Shown: positions 20,636-31,460, counted from the first letter of the stretch. The stretch: 64,000 bases of DNA from Asparagopsis taxiformis (GCA_030407315.1 JALQPE010000581.1:1-64000); one strand, 5' to 3'. Notes: generated from the letters alone by a model not told the origin. Numbers and translations are program-made.

Positions 20636-22825
20636 TTAGTAAAAAGGACCTTCGTAGGAAAGATCGTGACACATCTCGACATGCTTTTTAAAGCAATCAC
20701 GACCTGTCTGATGGTGACAGATAAAGACATCCTTTCGGTATAGTCGTTTGCAAGTGGAGCATACGAACTTCGACTTCTTCGTTCCCTTGCAAATATCGCA
20801 ACGACCTTGATAGATAGCATTGCTATCCCTACCATTGGAAGTCCTGCGAGTGCGAGTAGTCGGCGTCAAATGAGTTCCAATGCCACTACCGCTCTCCATC
20901 TCTTCCACATCAGGTGCATCTGATTGTCGCTGACGTAATCCAATTGCATCCATGGAGTTGTCAATCAGTCCTTCAGCCAATTGGGTATAGAACTGATGAG
21001 GTGTCATCCTGCCCCTGTTATGCATGGCTCCACAGTACAGCTTCCAGGCATCCACGACGCATATGGCCAAAAGTGACGTGTTGACACGTGCCGACCATTC
21101 TTTGACCTCAAATTTCTTCTCCAGCATAAGGTCATCTTGGCGACATCGGTTGTGACGGTCCACCTGCGAACACGTCGCATAATATGTTTCACATACTTGC
21201 GGGATCTGAATGTCAATTTCCTCCTTCCATGTCCTGCCATTCCTGCTTCGATAACGCTCTCGGAATATTGGCGTCCCAGGCTGAGTAGTACCGGCTGTAC
21301 TAATAAAGTACCTTCTGTCACGGTCGATCCACATCACTGCCATCAGATCCGGACCATCTCTATCTTTAGCAACCATAGACACGTGTTCACCCTTTCCAGG
21401 GACTTCCAAGTGGGACAAATGCTGGAGCGGGTATCCCTTTGTAGCATTCTTGACTACACCAGTGAAACGTAGCCCATGCTTGAAGAGTATTTCTGCCGTT
21501 TCAACAGAGGAAAAGTATGAATCGGCACACACGAGGCGATGAGTATAAAACCATGGTTCGACGAACCTTAATGTGACGGCAGCACCATGCGTCGTTTCGG
21601 ACTCGAATGCTTTTCCACGTGTCTCCTCAGCTGACATCACAACATCCATCCTGAGAATGATGCCACTATTGCCACATGATGCAGTTTTCAGCTCACATCC
21701 ATTCTCAGGCTTACGGTCCATCGCGACGTAATGTGGGAGTCCGATGTCGATCCAGTCACCTCCCAGACCATACCACCTTGACATACTCTCATCCACACAT
21801 ATAGAATCTGAAGGGAATACCTGAGAGCTTCTGTGGTCATTGATGGCGGTGATAAACTCAGATATGACACCCCACCGGTCAGTTTCGTCACGAACCTTGG
21901 AGTATGTCACGTATTGCCTCAGCTCTTCAAACCGTTTGCGTGACATGATGTGCCCGAGCATTGGTGTGGGGATGTATTTAGTCCCGGATTGACTACTCCA
22001 GAGAGAGCTCCTACCACTGAACTCAAATCGTGACATGAGTACAATGACTCCAAAATACTTCAAAATCTCTCCCAGCGAGGTCGATTTGAGATTCCGCTTT
22101 TCCAGCTCGTAATTGGAGTATGACACGATAGTACTTAAAAATCCCATCGGAAACATCCACTGGAAATAGTCATATGGTGTCATATCTGATGGACCGTGCC
22201 CCTCAGATATTATCTCATCCAATGGCCCAATCACCCTCCACGACCGATTGGGGCGCCAACCATTCATTTGCATAGATACATCAGATACAATCCATTCCAC
22301 GTCATTGCATATGACAACCGGCTCATCGGTTGACCCAGTGTCACATGGCTGAGTATTAACACTCGTACTCAAGTCACGCTCTTGCGGCGTGACTGCATCT
22401 GATTTTTCGGCCTCATTCCCGTCACTCCCGGTGTCTTGAGCTTGATCTCCTCCTTCGGTCACACGGTCTTCTTCATCACCTGCAGGTGCCTTCACACTGC
22501 AGAGACGCAGGGATGTCACCTTGTTACCATCGGCCAGCTCCCACTCAGCCTCGATAGATGTCATCATTCGCTTGTTTCCTCTCTCCTTAATGACTCGAAT
22601 GACAGTTCCGGATATCATCTTTGTCTTCCATCCGGCGCCATACATCCTGCGACATTTGGAGATAGATGTCAGTTGTCTGGCAGGGGCTAGAACCCTGTTT
22701 CCGACAACTTGGCGACAATCAACTGGTTTCACCATTTTTTGTGATTTCAGGATCGAGATTGAGTTGACGTAGTTTGCTGATGGAAGGATTAAAATTTCAG
22801 CATTCACTCTGCCCTGCCATATCAT
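20636..22825 (-). CDS. PiggyBac-family transposase
   Basis: A 729-residue DDE transposase that cuts and pastes the surrounding element. The three catalytic aspartates are identifiable: SICVDESMSRWYG, RLVCADSYFSSVETAEIL and ATCSQVDRHN. The C-terminus has the Cys/His-rich finger expected for the family (CDICKGTKKSKFVCSTCKRL, then CHHQTGRDCFKKH). The N-terminal 150 residues include a small beta-rich segment (WKTKMISGTVIRVIKERG) that may be a Tudor/chromo-like module, then an acidic linker. The frame is undamaged. The ATG at 22825 gives the longest product; Met31 (MVKPVDCRQVVG) is an alternative start. It occupies most of the element on the minus strand. Confidence 0.93.
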   Translation of the reverse strand: MIWQGRVNAEILILPSANYVNSISILKSQKMVKPVDCRQVVGNRVLAPARQLTSISKCRRMYGAGWKTKMISGTVIRVIKERGNKRMMTSIEAEWELADGNKVTSLRLCSVKAPAGDEEDRVTEGGDQAQDTGSDGNEAEKSDAVTPQERDLSTSVNTQPCDTGSTDEPVVICNDVEWIVSDVSMQMNGWRPNRSWRVIGPLDEIISEGHGPSDMTPYDYFQWMFPMGFLSTIVSYSNYELEKRNLKSTSLGEILKYFGVIVLMSRFEFSGRSSLWSSQSGTKYIPTPMLGHIMSRKRFEELRQYVTYSKVRDETDRWGVISEFITAINDHRSSQVFPSDSICVDESMSRWYGLGGDWIDIGLPHYVAMDRKPENGCELKTASCGNSGIILRMDVVMSAEETRGKAFESETTHGAAVTLRFVEPWFYTHRLVCADSYFSSVETAEILFKHGLRFTGVVKNATKGYPLQHLSHLEVPGKGEHVSMVAKDRDGPDLMAVMWIDRDRRYFISTAGTTQPGTPIFRERYRSRNGRTWKEEIDIQIPQVCETYYATCSQVDRHNRCRQDDLMLEKKFEVKEWSARVNTSLLAICVVDAWKLYCGAMHNRGRMTPHQFYTQLAEGLIDNSMDAIGLRQRQSDAPDVEEMESGSGIGTHLTPTTRTRRTSNGRDSNAIYQGRCDICKGTKKSKFVCSTCKRLYRKDVFICHHQTGRDCFKKHVEMCHDLSYEGPFY

Positions 22826-22902
22826 TAATCTCGCCGGGGTCTTCTAGTGGTAAAATTGGAGCTATTCGTTTATTTTTTCAATTTAAACTACAGTGGTAAA
22901 AA

Positions 22903-22942
22903 GTGGCCTCATATGAGGTCATTTGACCTCATATGAGGCCAC
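22903..22942. repeat. Right subterminal 40-nt near-perfect palindrome
   Basis: Two CCTCATATGAGG palindromes are arranged so that the whole 40 nt is itself a near-perfect palindrome, starting GTGGCCTC and ending GAGGCCAC. Confidence 0.85.
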
Positions 22943-22943
22943 T

Positions 22944-22960
22944 TGTCCGATAGACACTAG
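22944..22960 (-). repeat. Right terminal inverted repeat of the PiggyBac element
   Basis: TGTCCGATAGACACTAG, exact inverted copy of 20121-20137. Confidence 0.9.
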
Positions 22961-23016
22961 AGATAAGCTAGACTTAGAAAATTACATCTGTTCTACATTC
23001 CTACTTTTACACCGTT

Positions 23017-23968
23017 TTGGACTCCTCGTCCGTGGACACGCGTAACATGGTACTCTTGTGGAGGGCCGAAGACCCGAACCAGCAGGCGGGTCCATCCACT
23101 GCTAAGATGGACGGCTCTCTCTCTTCCGACGTCAAGAAGTTCTTCTTCTTCTTCGAGAACGTCGCTATGCGCGGCAAGTCCGACGAGGAGAAAGCGCTCG
23201 AACTCCTCGCCCACCTCGAGGGCGAGGCATTCGACTTCTACTACGAACGTTCGCCAAGGATGGAGTGCTGACGGAAGAGGCTATGAACTACGCCCTTGTC
23301 AAGAAGGCCTTCATCGATCGCTTCGGAGTCAAGACCGAGCCGAGTGATGATATTCGCAGTGCCATCAATGCGGTACTCGATCCTGAGGATCTTCTCGGAT
23401 CGCTCAAAACTATGGATCGTCTGTTCGAAAAGGCTTCCTTTAATGATGAAGCTAAGTTCGACTTCTGAGGAATGCACTCTCCCGCTTCCAAGAACTGGCC
23501 CAGTTCGCGATCTATCGCGGTTCCACACACTACTCCGATCTAAAGAAAGTGGTGCGTGACTTCGACTAGGGTCGCAAGGATTTCCTCTCTTCCGTCTCGT
23601 ATCACGATGCCGGGAAACAGCACCCGCTCGATTCCACCTACGGATCTAAGCGGGTACTGAACTGCCCTGACGCACGAACGTCACAGGTGGAGAGCAAGGT
23701 AGACAAGCTAGCAGAGCAGCTTGCCGAACTCTCCCTCATCGTCCGCAAGCAGACGGGGTCGTCCTCGTCGGATAGGCGCGAAACACCTCGTCCTTGCTCC
23801 TTCTGTCAGAAACCTGGACATGGGGCTAACTCCTGCCCCGAAAAACCTCACCGAGACACCCGTTGCTCCAAATGTGGTCGTCTGGGTCATTCTGTCCGGA
23901 CATGCTATAGTCGCCAGAAGGGCACAGAGAAACAGAGGAGCCCCTCTACCGGTAGGTGTAGCAGGTAG
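23017..23968 (+). pseudogene. gag: gag remnant of gypsy element, two zinc knuckles
   Basis: A capsid-like helical region (EKALELLAHLEGEAFDFYYE and VKKAFIDRFGVKTEPSDDI) is followed by two nucleic-acid-binding CCHC knuckles, CSFCQKPGHGANSC and CSKCGRLGHSVRTC. The frame slips by one lost base near 23255 and again near 23473. A TAG codon at about 23570 interrupts RDFD-GRKDF. With these defects no full-length Gag can be made as read. Confidence 0.8.
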
Positions 23969-24137
23969 AAAATCCGCTAGAGCGGCAAACCACCCGACAG
24001 GTGTCCCGAGCCTCGGTAGAGGAAGTGGTAGAGCAGATGAACCTTATAGGTACCCGGCGGGTAGTCTCGTAAGAGAGAAGGTATCGCTACCCGGAGGGGG
24101 TTGTGCGATTATAGCGCTCACGCGAGGTCCGTATTAA

Positions 24138-24719
24138 TGGAGCAAGATGACGTAATCCATCGAGCTGTTGGCTAACCCTAAGGTTTTCCCGGAGAGGGGT
24201 TGAACAATAGGTATGCGAACACTGTTCCTGTGGGTCGTAATTCCACTTGAGTTTACGTTACTCTAGAAACCGTGCCTAATGGCTATTCCAGTGGCAGTTT
24301 TATACTAAGTCTACTGTAAGCTAGGGTTAGTGGTTAGGAATAAATATCCAGTTAGTGACCAATCAGAACCCAATTACTGGCGCTCGCCTACCCGCGAGGT
24401 CATCGCCAATAGGCTTACATTGTAATGTATGGCTGATCAGCCTAAGTTAAAATTTGACCCTTGTGGGGTCTTGGCCGGGGCCGATAGGCCCGGGTGGGGT
24501 TATTTGTCAGCCTTAGCTTGTCCTAAGTATAGGAAACACGCCAGTTGGCTGGTGCCTTCTTATTGGCACATCCCGTAAGTGGGTACCCAATAGGGAAGCG
24601 ACAAGGCTCGATCAGCGAGGACCGCCAGGCGGTACGACAGTAGGGACGACACCTCCCGCGCGAATCAGGTTACCGTAGTAACCGCGACTCCCGATGTCGT
24701 TGGTACTACCAAACGTACC
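24138..24719. other. Non-coding segment between gag and protease
   Basis: All frames are rich in stops. The base composition differs from the flanking GC-rich gag and pol, and short palindromes (ACATTGTAATGT near 24418, GGCCGGGGCC near 24472) are present. It could be a degenerate insertion or solo LTR, or unrecognisable gag-pol sequence. Confidence 0.4.
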
Positions 24720-25523
24720 ATGAAGGGAGAAGCGGTTCCAAAGCAACGTCGAGCTGAGGGGATCAATGCAGACAACCTCATGCATCCAACGCCGGGTCGT
24801 ATCCTACCTCCCTTGCAACTGGAACCTCTTCCCATCCGAGGGAAGAAAAACCGCAAGGCGAAGAAAAAGAACACTTCCAAGAAGGTTCTTCAAGATCACG
24901 TCGGAAAGTACGACGTTGTTGGAGAGCTCGCTAATGCGTCTACAGGCCTCACGTTCGGCCAACTCCTCCGTGGAGACGCCGCCGAAGCCGCCAAAGAGAT
25001 GCGACGTCTCTTCTCTCCTCTTAAGAATCGCCGACCGAGTAAGGCTGCGCCAGCCTTAAACGTTCAGAACAAACGAGTTCTGATGGTCGCGCCAGTTCGT
25101 ATCTATGGTCGAGAGATTCGAGCGCTCCTGGATACTGGGGCTATACCCAATATCATCTCTGCAGATCTCGCCCGTCAGTTGTGCATCCTGCCGAAGCGTA
25201 CCAAACAGAGGATTACGGTCGCAGATAGGTCGAGCGCCAACTGCAGTGGTCGTGTCAAAGATGTGCCCATAACCTTTGGAAACCTCACGGCTTCTATGGA
25301 TTTCCTCACCATCGAAAAGGCACCTATCGGCCTCATCATCGGCTTACCGGCCATGGAGGATCTTCAGGCTAAACTGGACATTGGGAGTCGAGTCGTCGAG
25401 ATACAACTCGGCGAAGAATCGGCACGGATTGGGCTAGAACCCGATAACGGCCTCCACTTCTTTCCCCAGGGTGGTAGTGAAAGCGAAGACTTCACGTCCC
25501 TAAGCACCGACGAAGGAGCCTAG
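24720..25523 (+). pseudogene. Aspartic protease region of gypsy pol
   Basis: The retropepsin active-site motif ALLDTGAIPNIIS lies about 137 residues in, followed by the typical second half with ITFGNLTASMDFLTIEKAPI and LIIGLPAMEDLQAKLDI. A TAG stop at about 25521 ends the frame, but the same frame reads on (DEDEGTLIVAHVDFSKPQ) toward reverse transcriptase, so the stop is probably a defect. Confidence 0.78.
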
Positions 25524-27069
25524 ACGACTTCTTCAGGAGACGAGGACGAAGGTACGCTAATTGTCGCCCACGTTGACTTCTCCAAGCCGCAAGCAGCGGT
25601 CGAAGAGGAGAGTGACCTCTCAGAGACGGAAGAGCACGACAAGCTCGTCGAAGAGAAGCTCGCGCACTTATCAACATCGGATAGACGAGTTATAACGGAA
25701 TCGTGAAGGACTTCGGAATCGTCGCTTGGTCTTTTCACGATCTCAGGAAAGCCGACGTCTCGGTTAAACACTCCTTTGAACTAGAAGATGCCACCCCTGT
25801 CTACCACCAACCTCGTCGGTTGTCACCGAAACACAACGAGGTAGTACGATCCGAAATCGATCGCATGCTAGATGCCGGAATCATCACCCCGGCCTCATCG
25901 GCATGGTCCTTCCCGGTGGTCATCGCTACGAAGAAGGACGGGAAACCACGTTTCTGCGTCGACTATCGCATCCTGAATCGTATTCAAACCCGATCGTTGG
26001 CCAATACCCAGGATCGAAGAAATTTTCGATGAACTTGGAGGGAATTCCCTCTTTACCACCCTCGATCTCTTCTCTGGGTATTGGCAGATTCGAATGGATA
26101 CAGCTTGTAAGGAGATGACGACCTTCGTCACGCGGTACGGCACCAAAAGGCATAACTTCGAACTTATAGACCTATAAGTTCGAAGTTATACCTTTTGGAT
26201 TAATGAATGCCCCGTCCACCTTCCACAGGATGATGGATGAGATGGTCAAGGATCTGCCGTTCGTCCGAGCGTACCTAGACGACGTAGTGGTATTCTCTAA
26301 AAACATAGAAGAACATGTCTCCCACCATCGTATCCTTTTCGAGACTCTAAGTCAGAGGGGTTTGAAGCTGAAGATCGTCAAATGCTTCTTCGCTCAACCT
26401 AAAGTCGAGTTGCTTGGTCACATAGTTAGCCACGATGGGGTGTCAGTAGACCCCGCCAAGATTTCTGCCATTAGGGACGTATCTCCGCCGCAAACTGCTT
26501 CTGAGCTCCGCAGCTTCCTCGGTTTGGCGGGCTACTATCGCCGGTTCATTAAGGGGTTTGCCGACATCTCGGCTTCTCTATTCCCGTATACTTCTTCTGG
26601 ACGTTCCTTTGAATGGACAGAGGAGATGAATCAGGCCTTTGGCACGCTAAAGGACAAACTAACTTCGGCTCCTGTCCTTTCCTTCCCCGACTTCGATACT
26701 GCCTTCGTGGTCGAGACAGATGCATCCTCTGTATCCGTCGGAGCTGTCCTAGCACAGAAGAAGGAAGACGGGCGTATTCATCCTATTCAATTCGCGAGTA
26801 GGACGATGAATTCGGCCGAGAAAAGATATTCGGCATACGAACGAGAAGCTCTAGCAGTGATCTTCGTACTGAAGAAGTTCCGACTCTACCTACTGTCCAC
26901 GCAGCCCTTCAAGCTGATGACGGATCACCAAGCGTTGCAATGCGCATTCCAGAAGAAGGATATACACGGACGACTTGCCCGTTGGCTCGACTTCCTCGCG
27001 GAATACGACTTCGTTATTTCGTTCAGACCGGGAAAGCAGAACTCCGCTGCCGACTTTTGTGCCATCTAG
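25524..27069 (+). pseudogene. pol: Reverse transcriptase and RNase H region
   Basis: The reverse transcriptase shows PVYHQPRRLSPKHNEVVRSE, WSFPVVIATKKDGKPRFCVD, LDLFSGYWQI and the catalytic YLDDVVVF. RNase H follows with FVVETDASSVSVGAVLAQ, REALAVIFVLKKFRLYL and LMTDHQAL. Frame losses occur near 25690 and 25995. An inverted duplication at 26143-26198 replaces the expected junction between TRYGT and YKFEVIPFGLMNAPSTF. The last frame stops at 27069, but the one-base-shifted frame continues the protein. Confidence 0.88.
26143..26198. repeat. Inverted duplication inside reverse transcriptase
   Basis: Two 27-base arms (26143-26169 and 26172-26198) are complementary with one mismatch and a 2-nt spacer. 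The right arm is the original coding sequence; the left arm is an extra inverted copy that breaks the ORF. Confidence 0.85.
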
Positions 27070-28401
27070 AACAAACCCAGACCGCTCCGGGGTCAGGGGA
27101 AGACGAGGGCGACCTCGCTCTGTTCGCCATTCCGAAAGGCCTCCGTATAGAGCCTGATCTAGTCGCAGTGTTCCAATACTTACGGGGTGGAGTTGAGCCC
27201 GAAGTAGAAGTTCTCACTCGACAAAAGGTCCGTCGTAGTTCCAAGGAATTCTTGGTCTAGGAAGACCAACTCTTTCGCCGCACCGCGTTGGGACCCAAGG
27301 TAGTCGCACCGATTCCCGGAATCGGTGCATTTGCAGGATCTTGATTCGGAGCGGTCCGCTCCGAATCAAGATCCTGCAAATGTTCCACGACAACATCGGT
27401 CATTGGGACGCTGCCTCGACCCGCCAGTTTATCGCGGAACGTTACTGGTGGCCGCGTATGGGCAAGGAAATTCACGACTACGTTAAGAGTTGTGAGGGTT
27501 GTCAGAAGAACAAGCCGGTACCCCGCTATCGGACTACCTTAAGTCAGCCGTTGACAGGCCTTTTCCACACGTTCTCCATCGACTTTGCGGGGCCGCTCCT
27601 GCGCACGGCCAAGGGTAACCGATTCCTTCTCATAGCCGTCGAACACCTCACTGGCTGGCCTATCGCCAGGGCCACCGCAGCTAGTACCGCGGATGTTGTA
27701 CTCAATTCGTGAAGGATGAGATCATCTACTCGTTCGGTCCCCCGACTACCATTGTATCCGACAATGCGGGGTGTTTCACAGCCGCGACACTCGCGAACTT
27801 CATGAAGAGTAACGGGATCGACTGGAAGACCGTGCTCGAATACTCCCCTATGTCTAACGGGCGAGCCGAGCGGGTGGTAGGGACTATCAAGAGGTCCTTA
27901 GCCAAAGTTAAAGGAAGGGACTCGGTCGAATGGGACACCCTACTCCCGCACGTGCTCTACGGCTACCGCCGTCGTTGCATGACAGGCGGCACCTCACCCT
28001 TCGAACTGATGTACGGAGTGGTACCGAGGGTAGTCGCCCACGACCCGTCACCGCTTCTGGACTGTCCGCTGGACCCTCAATCCCGACTGTTTGAGATGTT
28101 AGCTCTCCAGTCGCAACGGGCGAGCAGGGTAGAAATGCATCTACGCAATACCCAAGCTCGAGCCCATCTACCTGAACGAAGGTTCAAGGTAGGCGATGAG
28201 GTCCTGGTGGCGAAGGGGAAGGCTTTCGGAACGACGAAGTTGTCGCTGTTCGAAACCAAGTGGTACGGACCGTTTAAGGTCATCCACTCTAGCCACCCTC
28301 GGTACCTACTCGCTTCCGACCAAGCAAAGGTATCGCGCCGCCCCATTCATGCTCGACGTCTATTGCTCTTCCGTAGGCATCCGCTACATCTATTGCATTA
28401 A
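27070..28401 (+). pseudogene. Linker and integrase of gypsy pol
   Basis: Integrase begins with the zinc-binding HHCC module (FHDNIGHWDAASTRQFIAER, then CEGCQKNK). The DDE core follows: SIDFAGPL, TIVSDNAGCF and MSNGRAERVVGTIKRSLA. The C-terminal domain has RRFKVGDEVLVAKGKAFGTT and KWYGPFKVIHSS, with no chromodomain. A TAG at about 27258, an inverted duplication at 27307-27382 and a one-base loss near 27710 interrupt the frame. Confidence 0.85.
27307..27382. repeat. Double inverted duplication upstream of integrase
   Basis: A 10-bp palindrome (CACCGATTCC-C-GGAATCGGTG, 27307-27327) is followed directly by 27-bp perfect inverted arms (27328-27354 and 27356-27382) with a 1-nt spacer. The right arm is original integrase coding sequence. 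Confidence 0.88.
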
Positions 28402-28564
28402 GTTTCCAATAGGGAAACCCCTCTTCGCACTCCTTTCTATGCATAATCCCTTTTAATCATTCAACCCTTGTTCTACGCATACATTACAATTCTAGATTTG
28501 TCTATCCATTACTAGCTACTCTATGCAATACGATCCATTTCCTTCCCTATCAATTCGTGCCGTG
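28402..28564. other. Gap between gypsy pol and the antisense gene
   Basis: About 160 bases, T/C-rich on the plus strand. No LTR or polypurine tract could be recognised. Confidence 0.35.
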
Positions 28565-29412
28565 CTAGGACGGCCCAGCACCATCGACTTTCGCTTTGCG
28601 GACCTTCTCACGCTTCCTCATGCGCTGGCGCTTCGCGCGCTTCTCCTCTGGATTCGAACCCTCCCGTCGGACGCGTCGAAGGTCATCGAATGCTGAGAAA
28701 TCCGATGAATTGCTTGTACTACAACTCAAGAAGAATGCCCGAGACTCAAGACTCATCACGAATGCTTCAGAGGAGTCGTATATCAGACCAGGCTTGGTAC
28801 TCGAGTCGATGCAGATGGCGTGCTTTAGCCCATCTCGACTCCAAACCTGCACCACGTATACGTCCGGTTCCCTTGAAAGTTTCCCCCGAAACCACTCCCA
28901 TTGCCTAGCGCGGGAATCGGGGGCCCCTAGATCGAAACGGGGTATCGCCACCCGGGGCAGAGTCACCGTCGAGGGAGCACGATCAGCGATGGCCTTCGAG
29001 ACCGAACCAAAGTCCACGACGCTTGTACAATAGCCACGAATAAGGCGTTCTTCTTCGTCCCGGGCCAACTCCCGACGGAAGAACCTATCGGCGGTGTCGA
29101 AATCGCATACGAGAGCGATACCATTGGCGGCCGCGGCACGCAGGCAGTTGTTGGTGAAGTCCTGCACTGGTACCACCAGGCGGTTCCGCGGGGTCCCCAC
29201 GAAGAACTCAGGGGCTTCGGGGGAGGCACCCGAGCCATGGCGACATTGACTCGTTTCTTCTTGCCGAGATTCTTATAACACCAAGCGTCGATGCTGGCAA
29301 TTAAACTCACCCGCGAGGGTTGACCACTCCCTCGGGTCACAGGAGAGGGATTATCCTGCTCCTGGAGTGCCGCGTCGCGCTCCGCCGGTTCGGAGACCTG
29401 ACGGAAAACCAT
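28565..29412 (-). CDS. Unknown element-associated protein, possible cysteine-protease-like
   Basis: Two frames (29412-28963 and 29200-28565) join into one protein of about 281 residues if one base is restored near 29240, giving ARGASPEAPEFFVGTPRNRL across the join. The core has TNNCLRAAAANG, VVDFGSVSKAIADRAPSTVT, VYVVQVWSRDGLKHAICID and LIYDSSEAFVMSLESRAFFL. A Cys early (NNCLRAA) and a His in KHAICID followed by Asp and an IYD strand resemble the Cys-His layout of papain-fold proteases, but this is only a resemblance. The C-terminus is very basic (KRQRMRKREKVRKAK), suggesting nucleic-acid binding or nuclear location. It lies immediately after, and antisense to, the gypsy element and may belong to it. 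Confidence 0.5.
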
Positions 29413-29438
29413 GGTATACAGATCGATTCGATGGCCGG

Positions 29439-29670
29439 TTCGCGTCTGTGTTTTCGGAAGTGGACGCGGACGTCCAGTCTCTCTAGTACGGGTCCTAGTC
29501 GGCCCCGAGATTTACTAGAACAAATGAACGTCCGCGTCCAAAAAAAAATAAAAACTTTTTGGATGCGGACGTCCACTTTCTCTAGTACATATGGCGGAAT
29601 ACTAGGGCCCGACATCCACTTTCTCTAGTACATATGGCGGAATACTAGGACCCGACATCCAGTATACAAT
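29439..29670. repeat. GGACGTCC-module array 1
   Basis: It begins with TCTGTGTTTTCGGAAGTGGA, followed by spaced GGACGTCC or GACATCC units, each trailed by CTCTAGTA. The last two units form a 43-bp tandem pair (ACTTTCTCTAGTACATATGG present twice). A closely similar array starts at 31229. Confidence 0.75.
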
Positions 29671-29786
29671 ATATCAGCGAAAACCGGGAGGGAAGAAATT
29701 ACAGCGGATGGTAAATTCAGGACCCATATCGGACCGTATTTTATTCTCTCATTTACGAAACTGCTCGTATACAATACGTCTCTCTA

Positions 29787-29966
29787 GAATAGGAAATACA
29801 TATCTGGTCAGAATAGGAAATAAATACCCGGTTAGAATAGGAAATACGTATCCAGCCAGAATACGGAATACGTATCCAGCCAGAATACGAAATACGTATC
29901 CAGCCAGAATACGGAATATGTATCCAGCCAGAATATGAAATACGTATCCAGCCGGAATACAAAATA
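29787..29966. repeat. 24-bp minisatellite, about 7 copies
   Basis: Units of 24 bases built around AATACGTATCCAGCCAGAAT. The frame through it repeats eight residues, but I regard it as non-coding because the same periodicity is open in several frames. Confidence 0.85.
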
Positions 29967-30299
29967 CCTGTCAGCATATCGTCGATCACCCATCTCCCTC
30001 AATATCGCGTTCTCCCTACCATCCGAACGCCATGCACCACCATCCGCACATACTTCAAGAACACTCACGACCTTGATTACAAAAAATCCGCTCCTTCCCA
30101 ATTCCATCCCGCTTTCCTCGACACCACCCCAGCCCATTAAATCATCAAGACATCAAACACGAACATGGTCAGCAAAATCTTACACCACTTGAAACCCACT
30201 CTCACTTCTATCGTATGCCCGAAAATATACACATACCAGAAACACCTCACAGCTTCATTCCCCATCTTCCTACATCCCTTCTTCACTCTCCTTCAGTCC

Positions 30300-31228
30300 T
30301 GCCGTTCCTGCTTCACCACTCCTGCATCACATACACAACATCATAATCAACCACAACAGTCAGATTCAAAAGCAACGCTTACCACGACAGATATCCTAGA
30401 AACTTCCTTGCTTACCTCTCATCCATCCTACACAAAATACAAACCATGATCCAAAAACCTTGCAATGAATAATCAAAGTCAGCAGTCCATATCTTCGCAA
30501 AACAAGTCTTGGTGCTAAGTGAAACTTACTTTCTGTCATCAACATTACTGCATCATCTACACAACATCGGAATCAACCACAACAGTCAGACTCAAAACCA
30601 ACCTTCCTCGCAGCATACTTTCAGAACTCGCACACTTACCTTCGCTCCACACAATACACACCATGACTCAATAGGCTTGTAATGAATGAATATTGGATCA
30701 ACAGCAACAGTCAGACTCAAAACCAACCTTCCCTCGCTGCTTACTTTCAGAACTCGCACACTTACCTTACCCGTTCCATCCTGCACACAATAAAAACCAT
30801 AAGTCACGTAATCGTGTAGCCAAGAAAAGTAGTCAGCATTCCGCATCTTCGCACAACCGGTCTGGGCGCCCAATGTGACTTACCTTCCGTCATCACTATT
30901 CCTCCATCACCTACGCAACATTGGAATCAATCGCAACAGTCAGATTGAAAACCAACGTTTCCCTCGCTATATACCCTGAGAACTCGCAAATGTACCTCTC
31001 ATCCATCCTACACACAATACAAACCATGATCCAAAAACCTTGCAATGAATAATAATCATAGTCAGCAGTCCATACCTTCGCAAAGCACATCTTGGCACTC
31101 AATGAAACTTACCTTCCGTCATCAACATTCCTGCATCATCTACACAACATCGGAATCAACTACAACAGTCAGACTCAAAACCAACCTTCCCTCGCAGCAC
31201 ACTTTCAAAACTTCACGTACCTCTCTTC
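30300..31228. repeat. Complex diverged tandem repeat
   Basis: A block containing CAACAGTCAGACTCAAAACC, followed by CTCGCA...ACTTTCAGAACT and ATACACACCATGA-type segments, recurs at about 30345, 30580, 30703, 30930 and 31160 with variable spacing. No coding sequence is supported. Confidence 0.65.
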
Positions 31229-31460
31229 CATCCGTCTGTGTTCTCGGAAATGGACGCGGACGTCCACAACCTCTAGTACACCTAGTATTACTAGGCGGAC
31301 GTCCATGTTCTCCAGTATTTTTGGATGTCCGCCTAGAACCGGACGTCCATGCGGTCTAGTACGTCTAGTATTACTAGGGCGACATTCATTGTTTCTAGTA
31401 CCACGGATGTCCCCCTCGGGATGGACTTCCGCCATGTCTATGTCCACCTAGGACGGGCGC
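31229..31460. repeat. GGACGTCC-module array 2
   Basis: It opens with TCTGTGTTCTCGGAAATGGA, almost the same as array 1, and carries three exact GGACGTCC palindromes interleaved with CTAGTA and CTAGTATTACTAG. Arrays 1 and 2 are direct repeats about 1.79 kb apart. Confidence 0.75.

Larger units (their letters stand above)
20121..22960 (-). mobile_element. Complete PiggyBac-type DNA transposon (2840 bp)
   Basis: The element is bounded by perfect 17-bp terminal inverted repeats, contains a full transposase gene on the minus strand, and has palindromic subterminal repeats built on CCTCATATGAGG at both ends. The intact TIRs and undamaged ORF suggest recent activity. The expected TTAA target duplication is not present: the left flank is AATAAC and the right flank AGATAA. 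Either this subfamily uses another target or the flanks have changed. A tRNA-like sequence sits inside the left end. Confidence 0.9.
22990..28460 (+). mobile_element. Decayed Ty3/gypsy-type retroelement
   Basis: Gag with two zinc knuckles, aspartic protease, reverse transcriptase, RNase H and integrase follow each other in Ty3/gypsy order on the plus strand. The coding sequence is interrupted by several one-base frame losses, at least three in-frame stops, an apparently non-coding 580-base segment between gag and protease, and two inverted duplications. I could not find long terminal repeats on either side, so the ends given are approximate. The left end directly abuts the PiggyBac element. 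Confidence 0.88.

Noticed and set aside
22961..28564. LTRs of the gypsy element
   Set aside because: I compared the sequences before gag and after integrase by eye and found no long direct repeat; only a short TTGTTCTAC-like similarity.
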